A stretch of DNA of 64,000 nt, from contig NZ_SGXG01000001.1 of the NCBI RefSeq assembly GCF_004216715.1, forward strand, positions 4,448,501 through 4,512,500, written 5' to 3'. The DNA is from Cecembia calidifontis (lineage in GTDB: Bacteria > Bacteroidota > Bacteroidia > Cytophagales > Cyclobacteriaceae). The notes under the pieces were generated by a model, which worked only from the letters and a program-made list of their open reading frames with translations, searched no databases and was not told the DNA's origin. The position numbers and the translations under genes were made by a program. Below are positions 27,601 through 36,700 of this stretch, one piece after another. How positions within the stretch are numbered: position 1 is the stretch's first letter; each line of letters begins with the position of its first letter.

Positions 27601-27990
27601 GGTTCATCTTGATACAGATGTTGCATTTGACATCATTTCTAAAAGATCCCCTCATTTCGAGGTCTCTGTTAAGCTACTTGAACCGGTAATCAAGGATAAA
27701 ATTGCCCTCCTTATTGGAGAATGTAGCTTATCCAACTTAATTTATTTAACCTACGATATTTACAAAATTGAAAATGCAGCTTCTAAATTAAAAGACTTTA
27801 TAGGGGCATGCCACGTAATTTCTGGAGGCAATAATTTAATGAACCAAGCTTTAATAAAGAAGATGCCTTACCATACTATACTGCTGTAAATCATGGGGCA
27901 GATTATTTTATTACCCATATCAAAGATTACAAAAATGCAATTGAAAATTTTCAAGTTTTTACTCCTTTAGAATTTTTGCAATCTTTTTAA
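27578..27990 (+). pseudogene. PIN-domain VapC-like toxin, frameshifted
   Basis: HLDTDVAFDIISKRS supplies the first PIN aspartate and IGECSLSNLIYLTYD the conserved glutamate. The frame that starts at ATG 27578 (or TTG 27593) leaves the PIN pattern at GGNNLMNQA and stops at 27889. In the -1 frame the expected C-terminus resumes: NKEDALPYYTAVNHGADYFI, then KDYKNAIENF and the end TPLEFLQSF at 27990. A missing T near 27850 would explain it. PIN toxins cleave RNA; this copy should be inactive because the C-terminal acidic residues are out of frame. Confidence 0.6.
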
Positions 27991-27991
27991 A

Positions 27992-28591
27992 TCAAGCCCT
28001 CAACTGATTATCAATCACAAACTGTATCAAATCTTCCAGGGAAATTCCAGCCCTTTGGGAAGCATCTGCTATGTCTTCTCGGCTAACCTGAGCAGCAAAA
28101 CTTTTGTCTTTTAACCTTTTCTTAACCCCTTTGATTTCCATGCCTTCATAGCGTTCGGGCCTCATCAATGAATAAGCATGAACAAATCCGGAGAGCTCAT
28201 CGAAAGCATAGAGCATTTTATCCATTTCAGACTCAGGATCCACTCCAAAATACCGGGGGCCATGGGAAGCTATGGTTTTTATCATCCTTGGATCTTGGTT
28301 TCTGGTCTCCAACTCTTCAATAATCTTTCTGCAATGATCATCCGGCCACTGATCCCAATCTGCGTCATGCAAGAGTCCAGACAAATGCCATAAGTGTTGA
28401 GTAAATTCATCGTAACCCTTTGCTGCTGCAAATTCCTTCATCAAATGACCTACCTGTTGCATATGGAAAAGCAATTTTTCATTCTTCACCCAATCTTTTA
28501 GCAAATCCATGGCTTGGGGCAAAGACATGACATTCCCAAGATCGTCTTTTCGTCCAAATTCAGACCTGTTCAGAGGATGTGTTAAACTCAT
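27992..28591 (-). CDS. HD-domain hydrolase
   Basis: A 199-residue HD-superfamily protein. Metal-binding residues are visible in LFHMQQVGHLM, WHLSGLLHDADWD (the HD pair) and TIASHGPRYFG. The family hydrolyses phosphate bonds, often of nucleotides; the substrate is not predictable. The upstream ATG at 28591 is used; an internal Met at residue 22 (MSLPQAMDLL) is an alternative start. The stop is 1 nt from the end of the toxin remnant. Confidence 0.82.
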   Translation of the reverse strand: MSLTHPLNRSEFGRKDDLGNVMSLPQAMDLLKDWVKNEKLLFHMQQVGHLMKEFAAAKGYDEFTQHLWHLSGLLHDADWDQWPDDHCRKIIEELETRNQDPRMIKTIASHGPRYFGVDPESEMDKMLYAFDELSGFVHAYSLMRPERYEGMEIKGVKKRLKDKSFAAQVSREDIADASQRAGISLEDLIQFVIDNQLRA

Positions 28592-28673
28592 TTTAAACCC
28601 ATTTTATTGTTTTTTGAATATTTTTTTTTGCTTTTTAATTTCATGGAAATTATATTGGTTCAAATTTTTAAAA

Positions 28674-29309
28674 ATGAACCCAAACTCACTTTCAAGCCTT
28701 CAGACAGAAGAAAAATTGTATTCTTCCACTTACCTATTTGCCATTTTGTTGGATAATAAGCAACAAATTGTCAGTGCAAACCCAAAACTTAGCCAGGAAT
28801 TGGAATTTGCAGGATCCAAACTTAATGGTTCCAGCTTATCAGATTACATTTTTCCTAATGACTTTTCAAAATATCAATTCCTTTTGGAAAACACACTATC
28901 TCAAAAATGAAGAAGTTTCACCATAGACCTAAGAATGTTAAGAAGGGATGGAAAAGACTTTGAGTGGTCAAAATGGGAGTTTTTCCTTAGGTACAGCGAC
29001 AATAAAATGATGGATATTTCAGGTGTAGGACATAAAACTGAAACTGTATTCTTTAGTAAAAATAAAACGGTCGAAATGATCCAGCTTCAGAAGAAATTAC
29101 TTGAAAATATTACCTTCTATCAATCCCATGATATGCGTGCAAGATTGGCCAATATCTTGGGGATTTTGGAAGTAATGGAACAGGGCAATAGTTTTAATAA
29201 TAATAGAGATCTTCTTCAAATGCTTAAATATGAAGCTGAGAAATTGGACAATGCCCTCAAAGAAAGCATTGCCCTTTCTGTAAATCTGAATACCTCGATA
29301 GGGGAATAA
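28674..29309 (+). pseudogene. PAS/HisKA-like sensor protein interrupted by an in-frame TGA
   Basis: From ATG 28674 one reading frame encodes a PAS domain (ILLDNKQQIVSANPKLSQEL), hits TGA at 28908-28910, then continues unchanged in the same frame as FTIDLRMLRRDGKDFEW, closing the PAS/PAC fold, and enters a dimerisation-helix sequence QSHDMRARLANILGILEVM like the H-box region of Bacteroidota histidine kinases. It ends without an ATPase domain. The single stop splits what should be a 211-residue protein. Reinitiation at ATG 28935 would give a 124-residue C-terminal piece. Confidence 0.6.
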
Positions 29310-29320
29310 AAAAACTGAAA

Positions 29321-31579
29321 TCAATTGGCTCTTAATTTCACCTGAAATCCAGTTTGACTCCAAGCGAATTTCAGCAGGCCATTTTTACCATCCAAAGCCA
29401 CCACTTCAAAGCGAAGCTGTTCGACAGATTCTTTTAAAGTGGAAGGCACCACTTCCCATCTACCCACATCTTCAGATTCCTTGTAATCATCCGCCAAATG
29501 CTGTTCATAATTCTTGTTGAGAATTAAGGTCCATTTTTCCTTTCCAGGGATGGTGAACAGCGCATACTTCCCTGCTGGAACCCGAACTCCCTCTATAAAC
29601 AAATCCTGATTAAATGAAATACTGGTAGCAGTATGTGCCCCTGTCACCCAGACATCGCCATAGGCTACCAAACCTCCGAATATTTCTCTTCCCCTCACAC
29701 TTGGTGCAGAATAATCAATATGGACATGGTTAGATCCAATATTCGCCATGGCCGCTGTCCTTGGACTTTTTGAATTTGAAGATCCTGCATGGGCACTGTG
29801 GTCATGTTGGCTATGATCAGCAGATTCCTTTTTTGTCTCGCTCTTAACTTCTGTAGGATTAGCTGTACCAGTTACCCTCCTTCCCGGCTGATACGTCTCC
29901 TTCACCTCTCCGCAGGTCAACATCATATCGCCAAAGTAAGGGTTTCGGATTTCCTTCTCTCCACTGAGCCAATAAGCGCCTTTGTCCCTAAAGGCCATTG
30001 GACAATACTGACGGTAGATCGTGTAGTCCACCACACCGAAATATTCCACCGCTTCAATCAGGTTATCAGAAAGGGTCTCAAAGTGCTTTCGCTGTTCCTC
30101 CACATCAGTAGTCTGAGCGATTTTATCCAAACTGTTTTGGATGGGCCTTAATAAATCCCTCCAGATATCTTGCGCTTTACCTTCCAACAACTTTCCATCA
30201 ACTTTTCCCAAACTGGCCTTGGCAGGACTTACTGACCTCTGGGTTTCTTGCGCATTGGTTTTCACCAGGGCATCTTTGATCGCTAAATAGCTTTGAATAA
30301 GCGATGTCAATTGTTTTTTGAATTCTTCTGATACCTCTAAAGTCTTGACTTGAGGCCTGAGCATCATGCTGTAATTACCGGACAACTGGGCAGCTGCATC
30401 CACAGCAAAAACCCCATTACTGACTACCTGCTCCCCTTCTTCCACTCCGGAAAGCACCAAATAATCATCTCCGACCCGGGGACCCAGTTCAATTTCACGC
30501 ATTTCAAAAGCGGGGGCTTCCCTATTGCCAACCTGCACATAAACCACTGATCTTGGCCCTGTCCAAAGGATGGCTGTCTTGGGAATCATCAGTCCGGACT
30601 GTGCAGATTGGGAAGTGGATATGGTAGCGGAAACAAACATCTCAGGCTTCAATTCAAAATTGCGGTTGACTGCTTCTGCACGGATGCCCACCGTACGGGT
30701 ATCCGGATTCAAAACCGGATCGATATAACTTACCTTGGCCTTGAATTCTCTTCCCGGATAAGCAGACACCTGGAAACTCAGGTCATCGCCCTTGCGGATG
30801 ATGCCCAAATCGGATTCATAAGCATCCAGAATCACCCAAACTGAACTCAGGTCAACAATTTCAAATAGGGCTGTCCCACGGTTGACAAAATCTCCTACTG
30901 CAACATTCCTGGCGGTAACCACTCCTGCCACATCAGCATAGACATCAAACTGTGTCTGCACTTGGCCTGAATTTTCTATTCTGGCAATCTGCTCCTCTGA
31001 AATCTTCCAAAGCCTCAGTTTCTCTTTTGCAGCCTGATAAAGGGCTGGTTGGCGATCTTTGATTTTGGCAGTTTCCAAAAGTTCTTTTTGTGCATTGACC
31101 AAGTCCGGAGAATACAGGGTAGCCAACTTCTCCCCTCTTCTGACTTCCTGGCCGGTGAAGTTGACAAACAACTGATCAACACGTCCTGAATAATTAGCGG
31201 TAAGGCTTTTCACCCTTTGCTCGTTAACCTGGATTTTACCAGTGAGAGTGAGTTTTCCTGTACCTGAACCCGATTTCACCCTTGTCAATTGTACATTGGA
31301 AAGGGCCATCGCTTCCGGGGTCATTTCCAGCACATATGGGCTACTGTTTCCCGAATTGCTGCTTACAGGCGTCAAAGCCATCCCGCAAAGCGGACATTGA
31401 CCAGGTTCATTTTGCCGGATCTGTGGGTGCATGGAACAAGTATAGATGGTTCCGTCTTCCGCTACATGGAAGTGCTCATGGTCAGGATGATCGCCCGTCC
31501 CACGGACCAACCAACCTGCCAGGCCACCGAAGAACAGGCAGCCGAAGATGATGATGATTATGTTTTTATTTGTTTTCAT
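29321..31579 (-). CDS. cusB: CusB-type RND efflux adaptor with DUF3347 and DUF2911 domains
   Basis: The periplasmic adaptor links the CusA pump to the CusC channel. The 752 residues read in order: a membrane anchor (7-25); a heavy-metal-binding domain with C48, M50, H51 and C62/C65 in CSMHPQ...CPLCGMAL; the membrane-fusion hairpin, lipoyl and barrel domains (about 85-400); a DUF3347 domain (about 410-560, QYCPMAFRDKGAYWLS); a His/Ser linker; and a DUF2911 domain (about 606-752). DUF3347 can be fused to such adaptors, but the added DUF2911 is unusual. It is the last gene of the cus operon, about 130 nt behind cusC. Confidence 0.9.
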   Translation of the reverse strand: MKTNKNIIIIIFGCLFFGGLAGWLVRGTGDHPDHEHFHVAEDGTIYTCSMHPQIRQNEPGQCPLCGMALTPVSSNSGNSSPYVLEMTPEAMALSNVQLTRVKSGSGTGKLTLTGKIQVNEQRVKSLTANYSGRVDQLFVNFTGQEVRRGEKLATLYSPDLVNAQKELLETAKIKDRQPALYQAAKEKLRLWKISEEQIARIENSGQVQTQFDVYADVAGVVTARNVAVGDFVNRGTALFEIVDLSSVWVILDAYESDLGIIRKGDDLSFQVSAYPGREFKAKVSYIDPVLNPDTRTVGIRAEAVNRNFELKPEMFVSATISTSQSAQSGLMIPKTAILWTGPRSVVYVQVGNREAPAFEMREIELGPRVGDDYLVLSGVEEGEQVVSNGVFAVDAAAQLSGNYSMMLRPQVKTLEVSEEFKKQLTSLIQSYLAIKDALVKTNAQETQRSVSPAKASLGKVDGKLLEGKAQDIWRDLLRPIQNSLDKIAQTTDVEEQRKHFETLSDNLIEAVEYFGVVDYTIYRQYCPMAFRDKGAYWLSGEKEIRNPYFGDMMLTCGEVKETYQPGRRVTGTANPTEVKSETKKESADHSQHDHSAHAGSSNSKSPRTAAMANIGSNHVHIDYSAPSVRGREIFGGLVAYGDVWVTGAHTATSISFNQDLFIEGVRVPAGKYALFTIPGKEKWTLILNKNYEQHLADDYKESEDVGRWEVVPSTLKESVEQLRFEVVALDGKNGLLKFAWSQTGFQVKLRAN

Positions 31580-31619
31580 GTTTTATTTTCTAGACTCAAG
31601 ACATAAGACACAAGATTCA

Positions 31620-31708
31620 AGAACTTGCGACCTTTAAGGTTTTTTAAAACCTGGAAGGCCATACGATAATTTACCGAAAAACCTTCGAGGTCTCAAAGAC
31701 CTCAAAGA
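31620..31708 (-). repeat. palindromic spacer between cusC and cusB
   Basis: The 129-nt gap holds two hairpins: AAGGTTTT/AAAACCT near 31636-31654 and GAGGTCT/AGACCTC at 31685-31701, plus a tract of AAGA/CAAGA-type repeats at 31597-31625. The second hairpin is followed on the minus strand by GAAGGTTTTT, so it may act as a partial terminator between the two genes. A related palindrome lies at 62855-62886. Confidence 0.5.
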
Positions 31709-33244
31709 TTAGAAACCAACCAAAGTTTCCATCCTTGCAAACTGAATTTCTCGTTCAATCTTTGTATTCAAAAGGTTTAGGCGGAAATCCAACAGCTCCT
31801 TTTGAATGTTCAGGATTTCTTCAAAAGAGCTTCCTTCGGTGGCATAGGCCGTAACCGAAAGTTCAAGGGTTTGCTCGGTCAATTCGATTTGCTCTTCCAG
31901 CAAGCGGATTTTGCGGTCAGTATCTTTGATGGATGCCAATATGCTTTCAAACTCCGTCTCCAGATTCCTTTGCAGATCCTCCTTTTGGCGCTCATTGGCC
32001 TCCCAGTAAAGCTTGGATTCGGCTTCCATGGCTCTGTACTTTTTGCGGTAAACCGGCAAGGTGAGGGTAGCCATGGGCATGACCATATTATTGCCCATAC
32101 CGGCAGGCATATAGTACATGCCATCCATGCTCCCTACCATACCTGATTCAGGTCTGGGAGAAAAAACCATGTAATTTACCCCCAATCCAAACATGGGTTT
32201 ACCTTCCAGCTTGGCCATTTCTCCCTGCTTCTGGTAGGCCAAACCTTCTTTCTCCAGCATCAAGAGCATGGGGTTGGTTTCAAGGATTTGCTCCAGCATG
32301 GCCAATTCCCAGCCCATTTCTTTCTGGCTTTCCAATTGGTTTTGAATATTGACCGGTTCATTTTTATCCCTGCCAAGCAGTTGGTTGAAGCGGACCAAAA
32401 GTGGTCTTTTGTCCACTTCCAGCTGTTGCAGATCGGACTCCAGGGCCTTGATCTGCACCTGTAGCCTCAGCACATCCGTCAGCTTCCCTGAAGCAGAACC
32501 AGAACCCATGCCAGACATGGCGGAAGTCGATCGGGAAGATTGGCCCATGCTTGAGGCACTTCCGGCACTTGCTCCACCCATACCCATACCATCATCTGCA
32601 CCTCCTTGCTGGCCTCCCCGGGCAGGTCTTTTGACAGCAGAAGTTACCGAAGACACAGCATCAGCGGTATTTCCACCCTGATAACGGATAATGGCCAAGC
32701 GCTCCAAAGACTTCAAAATCTCCAGATTTGAGTCGGTGATATCGATGGTATTCTCGAGTTGCTGCAACTGGAAATAGGTTTCCTTTACCTGATAAAGGAG
32801 CACATTGCGCTGTTGTCTAAACTCCTCATATTTGGCCTCCGCCATGAGGGTAGCTTCTTCCTTTTGTGTTTTGAGCATCCCAAACCAAGGGAACATCTGC
32901 ATCACCGAAGCCTCGGCCCGTTGATTTCCCATCAAGAGCTCCATAGGTCGGGTAAACACCCCAATGTTCAATTGGGGATTCTCCAGACTTACCTGGTTTG
33001 TTTTTTCTAATGAAGCCTGATACCCTTTAAATGATGCTTGAAGTGCAGGATTGTTATCGACTGCTATTTCTAAGTATTTTTCCAGAACTTGACTTTCTGC
33101 AACTTCTATATGAATAACCGCAGATACTATTAGAAATAGATATTTGTAGATATTCGATATGGATAGATATTCAATTGGACCCCAACCTCTTTTTTTTGTC
33201 GAAAATCCGGTTAATCTATTATCGATCGCTAATTTTTTCTTCAT
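31709..33244 (-). CDS. cusC: TolC-family outer-membrane channel (CusC-like) with an altered N-terminus
   Basis: An outer-membrane efflux channel of 511 residues with the long helical repeats of TolC proteins (VKETYFQLQQLENTIDI, ILNIQKELLDFRLNLL) and a Gly/Ser/Met-rich insert (about 215-250: GMGMGGASAGSASSMG) that may touch metal. A hydrophobic signal core, YLFLIVSAVIHIEVAES, begins only at residue 35. The first 38 residues are basic and are encoded by the inserted four-helix-bundle module and its repeat, so the original start seems to have been displaced. The ATG overlaps the upstream stop as ATGA. Confidence 0.87.
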   Translation of the reverse strand: MKKKLAIDNRLTGFSTKKRGWGPIEYLSISNIYKYLFLIVSAVIHIEVAESQVLEKYLEIAVDNNPALQASFKGYQASLEKTNQVSLENPQLNIGVFTRPMELLMGNQRAEASVMQMFPWFGMLKTQKEEATLMAEAKYEEFRQQRNVLLYQVKETYFQLQQLENTIDITDSNLEILKSLERLAIIRYQGGNTADAVSSVTSAVKRPARGGQQGGADDGMGMGGASAGSASSMGQSSRSTSAMSGMGSGSASGKLTDVLRLQVQIKALESDLQQLEVDKRPLLVRFNQLLGRDKNEPVNIQNQLESQKEMGWELAMLEQILETNPMLLMLEKEGLAYQKQGEMAKLEGKPMFGLGVNYMVFSPRPESGMVGSMDGMYYMPAGMGNNMVMPMATLTLPVYRKKYRAMEAESKLYWEANERQKEDLQRNLETEFESILASIKDTDRKIRLLEEQIELTEQTLELSVTAYATEGSSFEEILNIQKELLDFRLNLLNTKIEREIQFARMETLVGF

Positions 33245-33710
33245 TTCAATTCATTTTTTGAATTGTAAATTGATTTGATGTAGTTATTTAGTTTCACAGC
33301 TAATTTTTCAGCTGTATCCTTTGCATCATTAAACTCATCATCAGAGATCACACCTCTTTCATGCATTAAGCTCAGCCAATGATTTACAGACTCCAATTTT
33401 GAACCTCTACTATTGTATAAAAACCTTATCCTGTCTAAATAATGATATCTACCATAAGCTTCTGCAAGATTGGCTCCAATGGAATCTGAAGATTCTATAA
33501 ATTGATCTCCCATAATTTTTCTCATTTGCCAATTCAATTTCGAATAAATGGCCCATGCCTTTTTAGATAATGCTCTTGACAATTGATAGACCTCTAAGTC
33601 TTCCAATTTTATATAATCTTTATTTTCCCCCATAACATCAATGATTAAATTAAACAACTGATTTATAGACCAATATCTATGAATATCCAATATCAATAAA
33701 TATCAATTCC
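33132..33710. mobile_element. four-helix-bundle gene module bounded by imperfect inverted repeats
   Basis: About 580 bp between cusA and cusC. The left arm (33132-33181) contains GATATTTGTAGATATTCGAT and ATAGATATT. The right arm (33668-33710), read on the minus strand, contains GATATTTATTGATATTGGAT and ATAGATATT in the same order, so the two arms are inverted copies with roughly 80 percent match over 39 nt. A third partial copy (CAGATATTTATAGATATCGG) lies before cusA at 37623-37642. The arms contain the cusA stop and reach into the cusC reading frame. Whether the module moves is inference. Confidence 0.55.
33241..33633 (-). CDS. four-helix bundle protein (23S rRNA intervening-sequence protein family)
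   Basis: About 130 residues beginning MGENKDYIKLEDLEVYQLSR, with the family hallmarks ESSDSIGANLAEAYGR and SVNHWLSLMHERG. Structures of this family form a four-helix bundle that assembles into pentamers; Avd of diversity-generating retroelements is a relative. No biochemical role is established for the stand-alone members. ATG 33633 fits the family N-terminus; the frame extends to 33696 only through repeat sequence. The stop overlaps the cusC start (ATGA), so it is now translated with the efflux genes although it has no obvious link to metal export. Confidence 0.85.
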   Translation of the reverse strand: MGENKDYIKLEDLEVYQLSRALSKKAWAIYSKLNWQMRKIMGDQFIESSDSIGANLAEAYGRYHYLDRIRFLYNSRGSKLESVNHWLSLMHERGVISDDEFNDAKDTAEKLAVKLNNYIKSIYNSKNELK

Positions 33711-36700
33711 TTTTTACCCTAAACTCTTGATACTTCCCATAAAGCACCGGCACAATAAACAAGGAAATCAATGCCACCGTCATCCCACCAAATGCCGGAA
33801 TGGCCATAGGGATCATAATGTCGGAACCGCGGCCTGAACTGGTGAGAACAGGCAGCAACGCCAAGAGCGTAGTGGCTGTGGTCATGAGGCAAGGCCTAAC
33901 CCTTTTCAGACCAGCCTCCAATACTGCTTTGCGGACCTCATTGACATTTTTAGGTTGGAATTTTTCGAAACTTTGTTTGAGATAAGTTCCCATCACCACA
34001 CCATCATCTGTCGCGATACCGAATAGGGCGATAAAGCCTACCCAAACTGCCACGGAAAGATTAAAGGTGCGCATCTGGAAGAGTTCACGCATGTTGGTAC
34101 CTAAGAAATTGAAGTCGAAGAACCAATCCTGCCCATACAGCCAAAGCATCATAAAGCCTCCCGAGAAGGCCATAGCAATGGCCGAGAAGATCATCAATAC
34201 CATGGCAGTAGACCTAAATTGGAAATACAGAATCAGGAAAATCACCGCCAAACAGAGAGGTATGACAATCGCCAGGCGCTTCTCTGCGCGGATCTGGTTT
34301 TCATAACTTCCAGAGAAAGTGTAGGAAACCCCTGCCGGAACTTCTAATTCTCCGGAGTTGATTTTTTGTTGGATAAAATTACGGGCATCATCCACCACAG
34401 AACCCTCTGCAAAACCATCTCTTTTATCAAACAGCACATAGCCCACCAAGAAAGTATTCTCCCCGCGGATCATCATCGGCCCAGGACGGTAACTGATTTC
34501 GGCCAACTGACCCAAAGGAATCTGGGCTCCCGTTGGTGTGGTCACTAAAATACGCCTCAGGGCCTCTGGATCATCCCTGTACTCCCTGGCATAGCGGGCA
34601 CGGATGGCGTAGCGTTCCCTGCCTTCCACAGTGGTACTCAGCGTCATGCCTCCAATAGCCACCTCAATAAATTCCTGTACATCGGCAATGTTAAGCCCAT
34701 ACCTGCCCAACTGGGTCCTGTCCAGATCTATCTCCAAGTAAGGTTTGCCTAAGGAGCGGTCTGCAAAAACAGCTTCTGATTTCACAGAAGGGACTTCCTT
34801 CAGGACTGCCTCCAACTTCAAGCTAAAGTTTTCTATGGTCTCCAGATTGGGACCATACACCTTCATTCCCATGGGCGCACGCATACCTGTCTGCAACATG
34901 ACCAATCGGGTTTCAATAGGTTGGAGCTTGGGCGCAGAAGTTACCCCCGGAAGGTTGGAGGTACGAACCTGGATTTCATCCCAGATATCATCCGGTGTGC
35001 GGATTTCATCCCTCCACTGACGGAAGTATTGCCCTTTCTTTTCGTCTGCTACAAGGTATTTGGAAATGTTTCTCGCCACGGCCCTGCGTTGGGCCTCGTC
35101 CATGTAATTTTTATCTTCATCCCAAATAGCCCCATCCTGACGGTCATACCACCACACTTTGCCATTGACCTGGATCAGGTAATTGCCCTCCCTGTCCACC
35201 TTGAAGCGGAGTTTGCGGGCATTCTCGTCCTGCAGGTATTCGGTTTTGTAATTGATGATGTTTTCATACATGGACATGGGTGCAGGATCCAAAGGGCTTT
35301 CTGCCCTTCCTGCCTTACCCACCACCATTTCCACTTCAGGAATAGCCTGAACCAACATATCCAGTTGTTTCACGATCTGCATATTAGCCTCTACACCCGA
35401 ATGCGGCATGGAAGTCGGCATCAAGAGAAAAGAACCCTCATTCAAAGCCGGCATAAATTCCTTGCCCATACCTGGGAAGGCGTGTACCAAACCTGACCAA
35501 ACTGAAGTGGTACGGATATTTACCCCGACCTTATCAAATCCCGTGGCCACAAAACCAAAAATCTTTCCGAAGCCCAACCAGATATTCACCGCCAGAAGAA
35601 TGATGGTCAAAGGGATCAACAAAAACACCTTGGCATGTTCTAGGCACCAATGAAGAAGCCTAGCATAGTATCGGATAAAGAGCGCGAAGATGCCCAAAAC
35701 CACACCTACCACCAGTCCAATAAAAAGGAAATTCACAAAAACCGACTGGGCCAATCCCAAAGGTCTCCACTCAATGGCCAAAAGCACTGAAACAGCCACT
35801 ACGGCAATGATCATGGCTACCTGATTCTTGTATCGACCTTCTTTTGTCTGCTTGGGGAAGAAATAATGGATCAAATGATTGGCTGCAAATGCCAAAAGCA
35901 CCCATCCAGCCCAAGGGAAATAAAAGAGAAGAATCAATCCAGCCACAGCCATCAAGCCATTTAGGATAGTCTTGTAATTTTTGGATTTCACCTGCGCACC
36001 AAACACCCAATGTGCAAAAGCCGGCATAAAAACTAAAGTAAAGATCAATGCAGCCACCAAAGCAAAAGTTTTGGTGTAGGCCAAAGGCCCAAAGAGTTTT
36101 CCTTCTGCCGCTTGAAGCGTAAATACCGGCAAAAAGCTGACTATAGTGGTCATCACGGCGGTCAGGATGGCCGAGCTCACTTCGGTAGTGGCATCGTAGA
36201 TCAGTTGGAGTTTGGTCTTTTTCCCATCCGATTCTTCCAAGTGGCGAAGGATATTTTCATTGAGGATAATCCCCAAGTCCACCATGGTACCAATGGCAAT
36301 GGCAATACCTGAAAGCGCCACGATATTGGCATCTACACCCACATACTTCATCATGATAAAACACATCAGCACCGCCAGTGGCAAAAGTGCAGAGATCAAC
36401 AGGGAAGCCCTGAGATTGTACACCATCACCATGATCACGATGATGGTAATCAGGATCTGCAGGCTGATGGCTTCATTCAAAGTATTCAAAGTTTCCTTGA
36501 TCAAACCTGAACGGTCATAGAAAGGAACAATGGTCACTTTGGAAACCGTACCATCCTCTAATGTTTTGCTGGGCAGGCCGGGGGATATTTCATCAATTTT
36601 GGCCTTAATGGCATCAATGACCTGCAAAGGATTGTCTCCATAGCGAGCTACTACTACCCCGCCTACGGCTTCGGCTCCGCCTTTGTCCAGGATGGCCCTT

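Noticed and set aside
33241..33633. Avd gene of a diversity-generating retroelement
   Set aside because: The protein belongs to the same broad four-helix family, but no reverse transcriptase and no template/variable repeat pair is present nearby.
33132..33710. CRISPR-like array of ATATT repeats
   Set aside because: The repeats are imperfect, directly abutting, AT-rich and lack regular unique spacers or cas genes.
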